A stretch of 8,547 bases of DNA from Alphaproteobacteria bacterium (GCA_003695555.1 RFIU01000019.1:1-8547), one strand, 5' to 3'; positions 1-6,921 are shown, numbered from the stretch's first letter. The notes: generated from the letters alone by a model not told the origin. Numbers and translations are program-made.

Positions 1-1268
1 ACGGCCACCGAACGCCGTTCGCCCTTGAGCAGTCGCGCCTGCACCTCGTCGGTCACCACGATCGCATTGTCCACCATGATGCCAAGCGCGATGATCATGC
101 CGGTGATCACCATCTGCTCGATGGCGAAGCCCATCGCATCAAGCAGCGCAAGGCTCGCAAGAGCGGCGAGCGGCAGGATCGAGCCGGCGATCAGACTTGC
201 CCTCCAGCCAAGGGTGACGAGCAGGACGGAAAAGACGATCAAAGCGCTGTAGACGAGGTTTTCCATCAGGTTCGACAGGCGCCGGCTGGTATAGCGCGCC
301 TGATCGAAGATCACGTCGAGGTGAACCATGTGGGGCAGGCGGGGTGCGAATTCGGCACGCAGCGCCTCTATCCGCTGCATCCATTCGTCGATCCGCTGAT
401 CGGTCAGCATCCGCGCGGCGATCACCACTGCCGGTCGGCCATCGACCAGCGCCAGCGAGGCGGGTGGGTCATGATGGGTGCGATGGACCTCGGCGATATC
501 GCCGACCGTAACCTGCCGGCCGCTCGCCGGATCGATGCCGACGGGAACGGCCCGGATCCGGTCGAGATCGGTGAATTGTCCCTCGACATTGAGGACGAAA
601 CGGTGGCCCCTGCCTTCCAGCAGGCCGACGGCATTGCGGGTGTCGGCCGCCTTCAGGCGGGCGGCGGCCTGTGTGAGGTCGAGGCCCATCATTGCCAGCC
701 GATCGGCATCGAAGATCACCTCGATCTCTTCGTCGGGCAGACCGAAGATGCGCACGAAGTCGGTGCCATCGACATTGGCGAGGCGGGTGCGAAGCTCCTT
801 CGCGTAGCGGCCGAGAATGGCGTAGTTCGGCGCCTCGTCGCCGAACCATCCGAGCGCCATGATGCTGGTGAAGGCATAGAGCCGCTTGTCGTCGAATTTC
901 GGCGGGCCGGCACCTTCCGGCAGCACGGTCACCTCGCCGAGCTTGTCGCGCAATCGTGAGGCAACCTCGGCGACGTTTTCCACCTCGTCCTTCATCTCGA
1001 TGGTGATGAAGGACAGACCGAGCCGCGAGATCGCGTTGATCTCCTTGACTTCCGCCACCTCGCGCAGCTTGCGTTCAATCGGCTCGCTGACCAGCGCCTC
1101 GACCCGCGCCGCGTCGGCGCCGGGGTAGGGCGTGATGACGAAGACGACACGGTTCTTCATGTGCGGGTCTTCGAGCCGCGGCATCGTCGAGATCGCCGCA
1201 CTGCCCGCCACCAGGATCAGCAGCAGCAGCAGAATGATGAGCCGCGGATAGCGATAGAGGCCGATCAT
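1..1268 (-). CDS. RND efflux pump inner-membrane permease, N-terminal 422 codons (runs off left edge)
   Basis: Inner-membrane subunit of a tripartite resistance-nodulation-division exporter, which uses the proton gradient to drive drugs or other small molecules out through an adaptor and an outer-membrane channel. The visible part starts MIGLYRYPRLIILLLLLILV, the usual first helix (about residues 8-25), followed by MPRLEDPHMKNR and TPYPGADAARVEALVSEPIE, typical of the AcrB/HAE-type porter domain. The porter domain runs to about residue 335. TM2, TM3 and TM4 follow at about 336-355, 359-380 and 387-407. TM4 contains GIMVDNAIVV, with D400-N401 where AcrB has the proton-relay pair D407-D408. A full-length member has about 1,020-1,050 residues, so roughly 60% lies outside the window. 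The ATG overlaps the adaptor stop codon as ATGA (1265-1268), so translation is probably coupled. Family assignment is firm; substrate cannot be read from sequence. Confidence 0.95.
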   Translation of the reverse strand, partial: MIGLYRYPRLIILLLLLILVAGSAAISTMPRLEDPHMKNRVVFVITPYPGADAARVEALVSEPIERKLREVAEVKEINAISRLGLSFITIEMKDEVENVAEVASRLRDKLGEVTVLPEGAGPPKFDDKRLYAFTSIMALGWFGDEAPNYAILGRYAKELRTRLANVDGTDFVRIFGLPDEEIEVIFDADRLAMMGLDLTQAAARLKAADTRNAVGLLEGRGHRFVLNVEGQFTDLDRIRAVPVGIDPASGRQVTVGDIAEVHRTHHDPPASLALVDGRPAVVIAARMLTDQRIDEWMQRIEALRAEFAPRLPHMVHLDVIFDQARYTSRRLSNLMENLVYSALIVFSVLLVTLGWRASLIAGSILPLAALASLALLDAMGFAIEQMVITGMIIALGIMVDNAIVVTDEVQARLLKGERRSVA

Positions 1269-2509
1269 GACGCCGATCCCGTCTGACGCCGGGCGCCGTC
1301 GGACGCGCGACGTTCCACGATCTCGACCGCCATGCCGGGCACGACCCGGGTCAGTCCGCCGGCGATAACGGCATCGCCTTCGTCCAGGGTGCCGGTAACA
1401 TAAGCACGCCTGCCGTCGGTATGCAGGATCTGGACGTTTTCGAAGGCGACCCGCGCAGGTTCCCTGGCACCGGCAGAAGGGATCACCTTATAGACCCGCC
1501 AGAGGCCGCGCAGGTCTGCGGTCAAGGCATCGACCGGCAGCCAGAAGCCGCGCTGGGCCACGACATCCTCAAGGGACAGAATGGCGAGCGATCCATCGAT
1601 CGCGCCGGAGCCGTCCGGCAGTTCGAGGCGGGCCAGCAGGGTGCGCGCGCGTCCCGCAAGCGAGGGGACCAGGCCGGCCAGTCGCGCTTCGACGGTGCGG
1701 CCATCCTCCAGCCTCACGGGATAGCGTTCGCCCGTCTTCAGTCGCTCGGCGAAGTGCAGTGGCAGACCGATCTTTGCTTCCGCCGGACGCGCGCTCTCGA
1801 TCACCTCGATGACCGGCGCGCCGGCGGCAAGTACGGTGCCTTCATCGGCAATCCGGCGCGTGACCACGGCCTCGAAGGGAGCGAGCAGACGGGACTTGGC
1901 CAGTTCGACATCAAGCCGGTCTATCGAGGCGGCAAGCCGGGCGACGCGCGCAGCCGCGGCTTCGCGCCGTGCTTCGGCCTCGTCTAGGCGCTGGCTCGAC
2001 ACGTGGCCGTCACGATGCAGGACGGCAAGACGGCGATAGGTGCGTTTCGCCAGCTTCAGATCGGCCTCGGCCTCATGATGCTGGGCCTTCAGCTCGGCCA
2101 GCTGGGCATCGAGACGGGCGGTGTCCAGTTCGGCAAGGACGGCGCCGGCCGCCACGCGATCGCCTTCGCGGACCATGATGCGGGCCAGACGGCCGCTTCG
2201 TTCGAAGCCGAGCGAGCCGCGCCGTGGTGCGTGAATCCTGCCCGTATAGCCGACCCGGACACGATAGGAATTCTGATAGTGAACGACGATCGCCGCCACC
2301 GGCATCGGCCTGGCCTGATCCGGGTCATCGGCAGGCTCACGCGCCGCCTCTTTGTCCCCCGGCGAGCAGCCGACGGTTGCGGCGACCAAGACGAGTCCGG
2401 CGAACATCGCCAGCCTCCGCCATCGCCGACCGGGCAGGTTGGTCCTGCCGCCGTTCAAGGACAGGTGGCTGTTTTCCCGCAAGCCGGCCATCGTTTGCTG
2501 TCGTGACAC
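1265..2509 (-). CDS. RND efflux periplasmic adaptor (membrane fusion protein), probable lipoprotein
   Basis: This 414-residue protein bridges the inner-membrane pump and the outer-membrane channel. Its N-terminus has a basic stretch (GRRWRRLAMF), a hydrophobic segment (about 34-47) and a lipobox-like ATVGC with C48 as the probable lipidated residue. Then come the first half of the lipoyl/barrel-sandwich domain (about 95-130, with GRLARIMVREGDRV), a coiled-coil hairpin (about 131-207, rich in Ala, Glu, Arg and Leu), the second lipoyl half (about 208-240, LLAPFEAVVTRRI and DEGTVLAAGAPV), a beta-barrel and a membrane-proximal domain. This order is typical of HlyD/AcrA-family adaptors. The start is GTG at 2509: AGAGAGG lies 6 bases upstream, whereas the ATG at codon 7 has no ribosome site. 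That start leaves a rather long n-region; M35 could be an alternative. The permease follows with a 4-base overlap, so the two form one operon, probably repressed by the TetR protein at 3216-3926. Confidence 0.93.
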   Translation of the reverse strand: MSRQQTMAGLRENSHLSLNGGRTNLPGRRWRRLAMFAGLVLVAATVGCSPGDKEAAREPADDPDQARPMPVAAIVVHYQNSYRVRVGYTGRIHAPRRGSLGFERSGRLARIMVREGDRVAAGAVLAELDTARLDAQLAELKAQHHEAEADLKLAKRTYRRLAVLHRDGHVSSQRLDEAEARREAAAARVARLAASIDRLDVELAKSRLLAPFEAVVTRRIADEGTVLAAGAPVIEVIESARPAEAKIGLPLHFAERLKTGERYPVRLEDGRTVEARLAGLVPSLAGRARTLLARLELPDGSGAIDGSLAILSLEDVVAQRGFWLPVDALTADLRGLWRVYKVIPSAGAREPARVAFENVQILHTDGRRAYVTGTLDEGDAVIAGGLTRVVPGMAVEIVERRASDGARRQTGSAS

Positions 2510-2667
2510 GGACCGCCTCTCTTCTTTTGTATTTCCGGAATTCCCGCCCCACCATTCGCATGGGCGATCGCCGCCGATGTCCGAAGACGAGCCCGCATTG
2601 ATCGATTCTCATGCCAAGGGCTTGTTCAGGCTTTCGTCTGTCGGGCTTGTCAGCCGACATGATCTGC

Positions 2668-2673
2668 CTTATA
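2668..2673 (-). promoter_or_regulatory. Possible -10 element of the efflux operon promoter
   Basis: Read on the minus strand, this is TATAAG, preceded by TGG and, four bases further upstream, by the 17-bp palindrome. At the usual 17-bp spacing the -35 would be CTGGAC, a poor match; TTGCCT sits at 21 bp, which is too far. Transcription would start near 2661, leaving a leader of about 150 nt before the adaptor GTG. Only the -10 is convincing by eye. Confidence 0.35.
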
Positions 2674-2676
2674 CCA

Positions 2677-2693
2677 GACTGGACCGTCCAGTC
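2677..2693. promoter_or_regulatory. Perfect 17-bp palindrome, probable TetR-family operator
   Basis: GACTGGACCGTCCAGTC is an 8-1-8 perfect inverted repeat centred on position 2685. Size and symmetry are typical of operators bound by TetR-family dimers. It lies in the divergent space between the efflux operon and the tetR gene, directly behind a TATAAG element facing the efflux genes, so a bound dimer would cover that promoter's spacer. That the local TetR protein (3216-3926) binds here is an inference from position and symmetry. Confidence 0.7.
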
Positions 2694-2737
2694 CAGGCAA
2701 AAAATCCACAGGATAGCCATACGAAAAATGCAGGAAG

Positions 2738-2956
2738 GGGGCACCGGAAGACAACAACGGGCGAGAGCACCGGAAGAGAGCACCGGAAGAGAGCACCGGA
2801 AGAGAGCGCCGGAACAAAGCGCCGGAACAAAGCGCCGGAACAAAGCGCCGGAACAAAGCGCCGGAAGGGACAAAGAACGAGAGCATCTGAAGGGGGCACC
2901 GGGAGGATCGAAGAAAGAGGGTGCCGGCAGGGGCGGCGGAAGGCGAAGCCGGAAGA
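2738..2956. repeat. Extended, decayed 13-bp repeat tract around the perfect core
   Basis: Degenerate copies continue on both sides of the core with the same period. To the left, GGGGCACCGGAAG (2738-2750) is separated from the core by exactly 13 bases. To the right, AGAGCATCTGAAG (2880-2892), GGGGCACCGGGAG (2893-2905), AGGGTGCCGGCAG (2918-2930), GGGGCGGCGGAAG (2931-2943) and GCGAAGCCGGAAG (2944-2956) match the core unit at about 8-11 of 13 positions, with one shift of register near 2906-2918. The tract looks like an older, longer minisatellite of which the middle part has recently re-expanded. Confidence 0.65.
2764..2867. repeat. 13-bp tandem repeat array, 8 in-register copies
   Basis: Eight consecutive 13-bp units occur without gaps. 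Units 1-3 (2764-2802) are AGAGCACCGGAAG. Unit 4 (2803-2815) is a hybrid, AGAGCGCCGGAAC. Units 5-7 (2816-2854) are AAAGCGCCGGAAC. Unit 8 (2855-2867) is AAAGCGCCGGAAG. The block order of variants suggests growth by local tandem duplication (slippage or unequal exchange). The unit contains no stop codon in any of the six frames, so it generates spurious open frames with a 13-residue period. It is not in a convincing gene. Confidence 0.95.
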
Positions 2957-3215
2957 GGAGGGTTTCCTTGAAGGAAGGAGGGGGAGCTGGCGGGATGAGC
3001 GAGGCTGTTCGGGGGCATGACGGGACGGCGATTCCGAGGGGGCAAATGGGTGGTGCCGAGAAAGCGACGGCATGTGATGCGCGATCGGGATGGGGCGAAG
3101 GATCAAGGAAACCGGATTGCCGGACGGGTAAGGAATCGACGCGCATTTACGCCGGGATGATGCGACAGACCGCAAAGCCCGGGGCGAGGAAAATGTCAGG
3201 CGGATGAGGAGCGGC

Positions 3216-3926
3216 ATGAAGCAGTGGCGACGCAACTGGCGGGCCGAGCTGGAGGAACTGATTTGCTGTTCCTCGTCAGCGGCCGGACGCGGGCCCGACC
3301 CGGAAAAGCGTCAGGCGATCCTGAAGGCGGCTTCCGAGCTGTTCCTTGCGGACGGTCCCGATCGCACCAGCATGGACCGGATCGCGCGTCGCGCAGGGGT
3401 TTCGAAACAGACCGTCTATGCCCATTTCAACAGCAAGGAACGGCTTTATCGGGCGGTAATCGCCCAGCGCCTGGCGGCGTATTTCCCGGAAAGCCCGCTT
3501 GATATCGCCGTTGGCCATGATTTCAAGGTTACCCTGCAGGAAATCGGCGAACGTATCATGCGACTGGTTTTTTCGCCGGAAGCGGTCGGCATGGTGCGCC
3601 GCCTGATCGAAGCGGCTCCGCGTGAGCCGCGGCTTGCCACCCTGTTCTTCGAAGAGGGCGTCGATCGGCTGGAAGATGCCCTGGTGCAGGTCTTCTCCCG
3701 TGCGATCGCGGCGGGACACTTTCCTGATGCCGACCCGCAGCTGGCAGCGCGGCGGTTCGATGTGCTGCTGCTCGATCAATGGTATCTGCGCGCGCTTCTC
3801 GATCAGCCCGTCGATCTTACCGGGGAATCGATATCGCGCCATGTCGCCCGCGCCGTTCGCGATCTTCTGGCGCTGGCACGCGCCGGCCGTCTCATTGCGC
3901 AGGACGATGAAGAAGAATCGAGCTGA
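3216..3926 (+). CDS. TetR/AcrR-family transcriptional regulator, probable repressor of the adjacent efflux operon
   Basis: This 236-residue protein binds DNA as a dimer and would release it on binding a small ligand. The N-terminal TetR domain is clear: DPEKRQAILKAASELFLADG (about residues 28-47), then the helix-turn-helix TSMDRIARRAGVSKQTVYAHF (about 51-71) and NSKERLYRAVI. The C-terminal ligand domain contains MVRRLIEAAPREPRLATLFFEEG, resembling AefR-like regulators. The chosen ATG at 3216 has GAGGAG four bases upstream; the in-frame ATG at 3204 would add four residues but has no well-spaced ribosome site. About 25 residues precede the TetR domain, including a CC pair (17-18); this tail is longer than usual. 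The gene is divergent from the adaptor/permease operon, the standard arrangement for local repressors of RND pumps. Repression of that operon is inferred. The inducer is unknown. Confidence 0.92.
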   Translation: MKQWRRNWRAELEELICCSSSAAGRGPDPEKRQAILKAASELFLADGPDRTSMDRIARRAGVSKQTVYAHFNSKERLYRAVIAQRLAAYFPESPLDIAVGHDFKVTLQEIGERIMRLVFSPEAVGMVRRLIEAAPREPRLATLFFEEGVDRLEDALVQVFSRAIAAGHFPDADPQLAARRFDVLLLDQWYLRALLDQPVDLTGESISRHVARAVRDLLALARAGRLIAQDDEEESS

Positions 3927-3971
3927 CAGACCACCTGCAGCCAAGCTGCCGATGATGCCATCCGGTTCCGC

Positions 3972-4277
3972 TCAGTCGTTTTTGTCTGAGGGCTCCGTCG
4001 CCGCTCGCGCTTCTGGCGGCAGCAAGGGCGTGCGCGTGTGACGGACGTTTTCACGATCGGGGGTCAGCCCTTTCGGCACCTGCTTTAGCAGCTGTTCCGT
4101 CTTCGGCCCTGAGGGCGTGTTGGCGAAGATCGGGTCTTCCTTCTTCTTAGAGAACCAGCCGCAACCGGCCAGGGCCATGCTGGCGAGAACGACGACGAGG
4201 ACGGCAAAAGACAAGCGGCGTGCTTCTTGGCCGGAAACGGAAGGCGGCCGATCGGTGGCGGGAGTTTTCGGGATCAC
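3972..4277 (-). CDS. Small lipoprotein of unknown function
   Basis: This 101-residue protein has a lipoprotein signal: arginines at 20-21, a hydrophobic core (about 23-37) and a good lipobox, LAGC, with C39 as the lipidated residue. Residue +2 is Gly rather than Asp, which by the E. coli rule favours the outer membrane. The mature part is only about 63 residues, starts GWFSKKKEDP and continues with a polar, proline-rich stretch (PSGPKTEQLLKQVPKGL, then TPDRENVRHTRTPLLPPEA) with no domain I recognise. The start is GTG at 4277, with AGGAG seven bases upstream. It ends 45 bp from the end of tetR and converges with it. It is divergent from rnpB. The short polar tail would fit a small envelope-assembly or structural lipoprotein, but nothing in the sequence fixes a role. 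Confidence 0.75.
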   Translation of the reverse strand: MIPKTPATDRPPSVSGQEARRLSFAVLVVVLASMALAGCGWFSKKKEDPIFANTPSGPKTEQLLKQVPKGLTPDRENVRHTRTPLLPPEARAATEPSDKND

Positions 4278-4431
4278 GCGTCAGCTCCTGACGATTGCGC
4301 TCTTCCCCGCGTTGATAGCCGCCACTTGCGCGCGCGACAAGCCTTCATGGAGATTCTCGCAGGCTAAGACACGGGCACGCCTTCCCGACATGCGGCTTGA
4401 TTTGCCGCGCCCATGCGGCCACATATCACTC

Positions 4432-4860
<429 letters not shown>

Positions 4861-5067
4861 CCCCGTCTTTCCGTCCCCTTCTCACCCCCTGTCCTCAGCC
4901 TATCGCTTTTTCCCGCATGCGGGCGATCCGCTCGAACCAGCATGACGGGCGAAACCCGATGCGCGGCATCGCCGGTCCACCTGAAAGGGCGAAACAAGCG
5001 GCGGAAGCACGTTTCCATCCCTGTTCCGCAACATTCATCCAATTTGGCGACATATCGTGAGGCGGCA

Positions 5068-5082
5068 TTAAGGATTTGTTAG
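5068..5082 (+). promoter_or_regulatory. Possible CtrA-type site (TTAA-N7-TTAG)
   Basis: TTAAGGATTTGTTAG matches the alphaproteobacterial cell-cycle regulator CtrA consensus TTAA-N7-TTAA at seven of eight fixed bases. It sits in an A+T-rich interval upstream of a division operon, a plausible place for CtrA control. A match this short can occur by chance and no ctrA gene is visible here. Confidence 0.3.
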
Positions 5083-5149
5083 GAAATGGAGCGTCGAAAA
5101 GCGAAAAATCCCCGAAATTTCCGTCTCTTGCCATTGCACACCAGTTTTT

Positions 5150-5184
5150 CCCATGATATCCCATAAGAACCCATGGTCGCCCAT
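5150..5184 (-). promoter_or_regulatory. MraZ-binding repeats: four CCCAT motifs at 10-bp spacing
   Basis: CCCAT occurs at 5150-5154, 5160-5164, 5170-5174 and 5180-5184, each separated by exactly five other bases, so all lie on one face of the helix. On the minus strand each reads ATGGG. MraZ represses its own operon by binding tandem TGGG-containing repeats with 10-bp spacing upstream of mraZ (shown in E. coli), so this is very likely its autoregulatory site. Compared with E. coli the TGGG motif lies on the opposite strand relative to the gene, and the repeats end 176 bp before the mraZ start. Confidence 0.8.
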
Positions 5185-5360
5185 GCTCGGACATCAACCG
5201 GACGGAATGTTCCTCTTGTTGGGGATCCCCGCAGCAGCCGCCGGAAAGAAGGCAGGGCGATCATCGGGTGGAACGCGTGGCGAAATCCCCGTCGAACAGG
5301 AGCCGCCTCGCGGTACGGAGGAAACGGCCGGATGATCCGGGGTGAGGGCGAAGGCAGGCC

Positions 5361-5855
5361 ATGCGGTTCATTGCCAATTACACCAACAAGGTCGATCGCA
5401 AGGGTCGCGTATCGGTGCCTGCCCGTTTCCGCACCGCCCTGGCCGAAAGCGCCTGGCCGGGTATCGTCGTCTATGAATCCTTCAAGCTGCCCTGTCTGGA
5501 GGCGAGCGCGCGCGAATACATTGATGCGCTTTCCGACCGACTGACGAGCGACTTCGGCGCCTTCGATGACGAAAAGGAAGCGCTCGCCGCGGCAATTCTG
5601 GGGGCGGCGTTCGATCTGCCCTTCGATTCGGAAGGCCGCATCCTGCTGCCGCAATCGCTGCTTGAATTCGCCGGCATCGATGATGCGGCGGTTTTCGTCG
5701 GGGTGGGCGAAAAGTTCCTGATCTGGTCGCCCGAGGCCTGGGAGCGCTATCGCGACGAGCAACGGGCGCGTGCCCGCAGTGCGGCGGCGCGACTCGGGGC
5801 GCTGGGTCGGCAGGCGCCGAGGCATCCGGAAGCGGCCGCAGGCGATGGGGCATGA
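5361..5855 (+). CDS. mraZ: Division/cell-wall cluster transcriptional regulator MraZ
   Basis: MraZ is a DNA-binding protein of the AbrB/MraZ superfamily, which forms rings and represses the dcw operon it heads. The 164-residue product starts MRFIANYTNKVDRKGRVSVP, the classic MraZ N-terminus. It has the two expected half-repeats: DRKGRVSVPARFR (residues 12-24) and DSEGRILLP (89-97), each with the D-x-x/G-R core. The C-terminal tail beyond about 135 is a basic Ala/Arg-rich stretch, a little longer than the roughly 150-residue norm. The ATG at 5361 begins at the conserved first residue; only a modest ribosome site (AGGCAGG) precedes it. It is followed after 16 bp by rsmH, and four putative MraZ sites lie upstream. 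Confidence 0.97.
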   Translation: MRFIANYTNKVDRKGRVSVPARFRTALAESAWPGIVVYESFKLPCLEASAREYIDALSDRLTSDFGAFDDEKEALAAAILGAAFDLPFDSEGRILLPQSLLEFAGIDDAAVFVGVGEKFLIWSPEAWERYRDEQRARARSAAARLGALGRQAPRHPEAAAGDGA

Positions 5856-5871
5856 AGGGCGGTCCGGTGAC

Positions 5872-6921
5872 ATGCATGACGGAAATGGCGGTAAGGATGA
5901 TGGAGATGCTCGTGCGAGGCCACCGGCCATTGGGCCGTCCGGCCATATTCCCGTTCTTCTCCAAGAGGTGCTCTCGGCTCTTGCCCTGGCGCCGGGTCAT
6001 CGCATCGTCGATGCCACCTTCGGCGGTGGCGGCTATGCCCGCGCCCTTCTTGAGGCCGGGGCCGATGTCATCGCCTTCGATCGCGACCCGCAGGCCATCG
6101 CCCGCGGCCGGGAAATGCGGGAGCGGGAAGGGTGGGGAGAGCGACTCCGGCTGGTCGAGTCGTCCTTCGCGCGTCTTTACGAAGAGCTTGCCGAGCGGGA
6201 TCTGTTGCCGGTCGATGCGGTGGTCTTCGATCTCGGCGTTTCCTCCTTTCAGCTCGACGAGGCGGCGCGCGGATTCTCCTTTCGCCATGAGGGCCCGCTC
6301 GACATGCGGATGGGAAGGGACGCGGCGATGAGTGCGGCCGAGATCGTCAATGAATGGGACGAGGCGCGACTTGCCCGTCTGATCCGCCGATACGGGGAAG
6401 AGCCGGCGGCCGGGCGCATCGCCCGTGCGATCGTGCGTGCCCGTGCGAACGCCCCGATCCTGACGACCCGCGCGCTCGCCGAGCTTGTTGCCGGTGCGCT
6501 GCCGCCGGCCCGTCGCCATGGGCGGATCCATCCGGCGACGCGGACCTTTCAGGCGCTGCGCATGGCGGTAAACGACGAGCTCGGACAATTGCGCCGTGGC
6601 CTTGTCGCGGCCGAACGTGCGCTTCGCGCCGGCGGTCGGCTGGCGGTGGTCAGCTTCCATTCGCTCGAGGATCGCATCGTCAAGCGCTTTCTGGCCGAAC
6701 GGGCCGGGCGTATCGCCGGCGCCTCACGCCACCGGCCGCAGCTGATCGCGCCGCCGGCGCCGAGCTTCCGACTGCTGAAATCTGGGGCGGTCCGCCCCGG
6801 CGCCGAAGAGATCGCCGCCAATCCGCGTGCGCGTTCGGCGCGACTGCGCTTTGCCGAGCGCCTTGACGCCCCGGCCCATGACGAGGGCGACGGCCCCATC
6901 GATGAGGAGTTCGGGTCATGA
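5872..6921 (+). CDS. rsmH: 16S rRNA m4C1402 N4-methyltransferase RsmH (MraW)
   Basis: This SAM-dependent enzyme methylates N4 of C1402 in 16S rRNA, at the ribosomal P site. In the 349-residue product, HIPVLLQEVL (25-34) opens the conserved core. The SAM-binding motif VDATFGGGGYARALL (46-60) is followed by AFDRDP (68-73), FDLGVSSFQLDEA (119-131) and GFSFRHEGPLDMRM (134-147), all diagnostic of RsmH. Near the C-terminus, TFQALRMAVNDEL and AVVSFHSLEDRIVKRF complete the family pattern. The start is uncertain: ATG 5872 lies 16 bp after mraZ and suits the family length, while in-frame ATG 5845 would overlap mraZ by 11 bp and add nine residues. The first 24 residues (Gly/Asp/Pro-rich) are a non-conserved extension. 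The stop overlaps the ftsL start as ATGA (6918-6921), so expression is coupled. Confidence 0.96.
   Translation: MHDGNGGKDDGDARARPPAIGPSGHIPVLLQEVLSALALAPGHRIVDATFGGGGYARALLEAGADVIAFDRDPQAIARGREMREREGWGERLRLVESSFARLYEELAERDLLPVDAVVFDLGVSSFQLDEAARGFSFRHEGPLDMRMGRDAAMSAAEIVNEWDEARLARLIRRYGEEPAAGRIARAIVRARANAPILTTRALAELVAGALPPARRHGRIHPATRTFQALRMAVNDELGQLRRGLVAAERALRAGGRLAVVSFHSLEDRIVKRFLAERAGRIAGASRHRPQLIAPPAPSFRLLKSGAVRPGAEEIAANPRARSARLRFAERLDAPAHDEGDGPIDEEFGS

Larger units (their letters stand above)
2510..3215. other. Long gene-free region between adaptor and tetR
   Basis: About 700 bp separate the leftward adaptor gene from the rightward tetR gene. Going right, it holds a leader of about 150 nt for the adaptor mRNA, a -10-like element and a perfect palindrome near 2668-2693, a 13-bp tandem array with decayed copies (about 2738-2956), then about 250 bp of purine-rich sequence on the plus strand with nothing recognisable. 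Long open frames exist here on both strands, but they come from the stop-free repeat and GC-rich composition, and none looks like a known protein. I could not identify a convincing tetR promoter; it may lie within the last 250 bp or beside the palindrome. Confidence 0.7.
4861..5360 (+). promoter_or_regulatory. Gene-free leader and control region between rnpB and mraZ
   Basis: These 500 bp hold no convincing gene. In order they contain a pyrimidine-rich stretch after rnpB, a 12-bp palindrome CCCGCATGCGGG (4912-4923), an A+T-rich interval with a CtrA-like box (5068-5082), four CCCAT repeats (5150-5184), a GGGGATCCCC palindrome (5221-5230) and CCGGATGATCCGG (5328-5340) just before mraZ. The dcw operon promoter must lie here, probably within the A+T-rich interval at about 5035-5170, but I cannot fix its -35 and -10 elements with confidence. 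Confidence 0.6.

Noticed and set aside
321..959. 212-codon plus-strand open frame
   Set aside because: It is antisense to the RND permease, whose frame carries clear family motifs over the same bases.
2337..2660. Possible leaderless frame starting at the ATG (2660, minus) just after the TATAAG element
   Set aside because: It runs 108 codons but overlaps the adaptor start out of frame and its product is a very Arg-rich shadow-like sequence with no similarity I recognise.
2738..2956. CRISPR array
   Set aside because: Units are 13 bp and contiguous with no unique spacers, and no cas genes are nearby.
2337..3235. Several long overlapping open frames on both strands (for example 2611-3207 on plus, 2337-3146 and 2669-3235 on minus) with 13-residue repeats
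   Set aside because: The 13-bp unit has no stop codon in any of the six frames, so open frames and 13-residue repeats appear on both strands automatically. None has a recognisable domain and they overlap each other and the adaptor gene.
3937..3949. GCAGC-CAA-GCTGC as a terminator between tetR and the lipoprotein gene
   Set aside because: The stem is only five pairs and no T-run follows on either strand, so it does not qualify as an intrinsic terminator.
4912..4923. CCCGCATGCGGG as the rnpB terminator
   Set aside because: It is a loopless palindrome with its T-run before, not after, the dyad on the plus strand, and it lies more than 50 bp past the end of rnpB.
5482..6660. 392-codon minus-strand open frame
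   Set aside because: It is antisense to mraZ and rsmH, both of which are unambiguous; it reflects GC-rich third positions.
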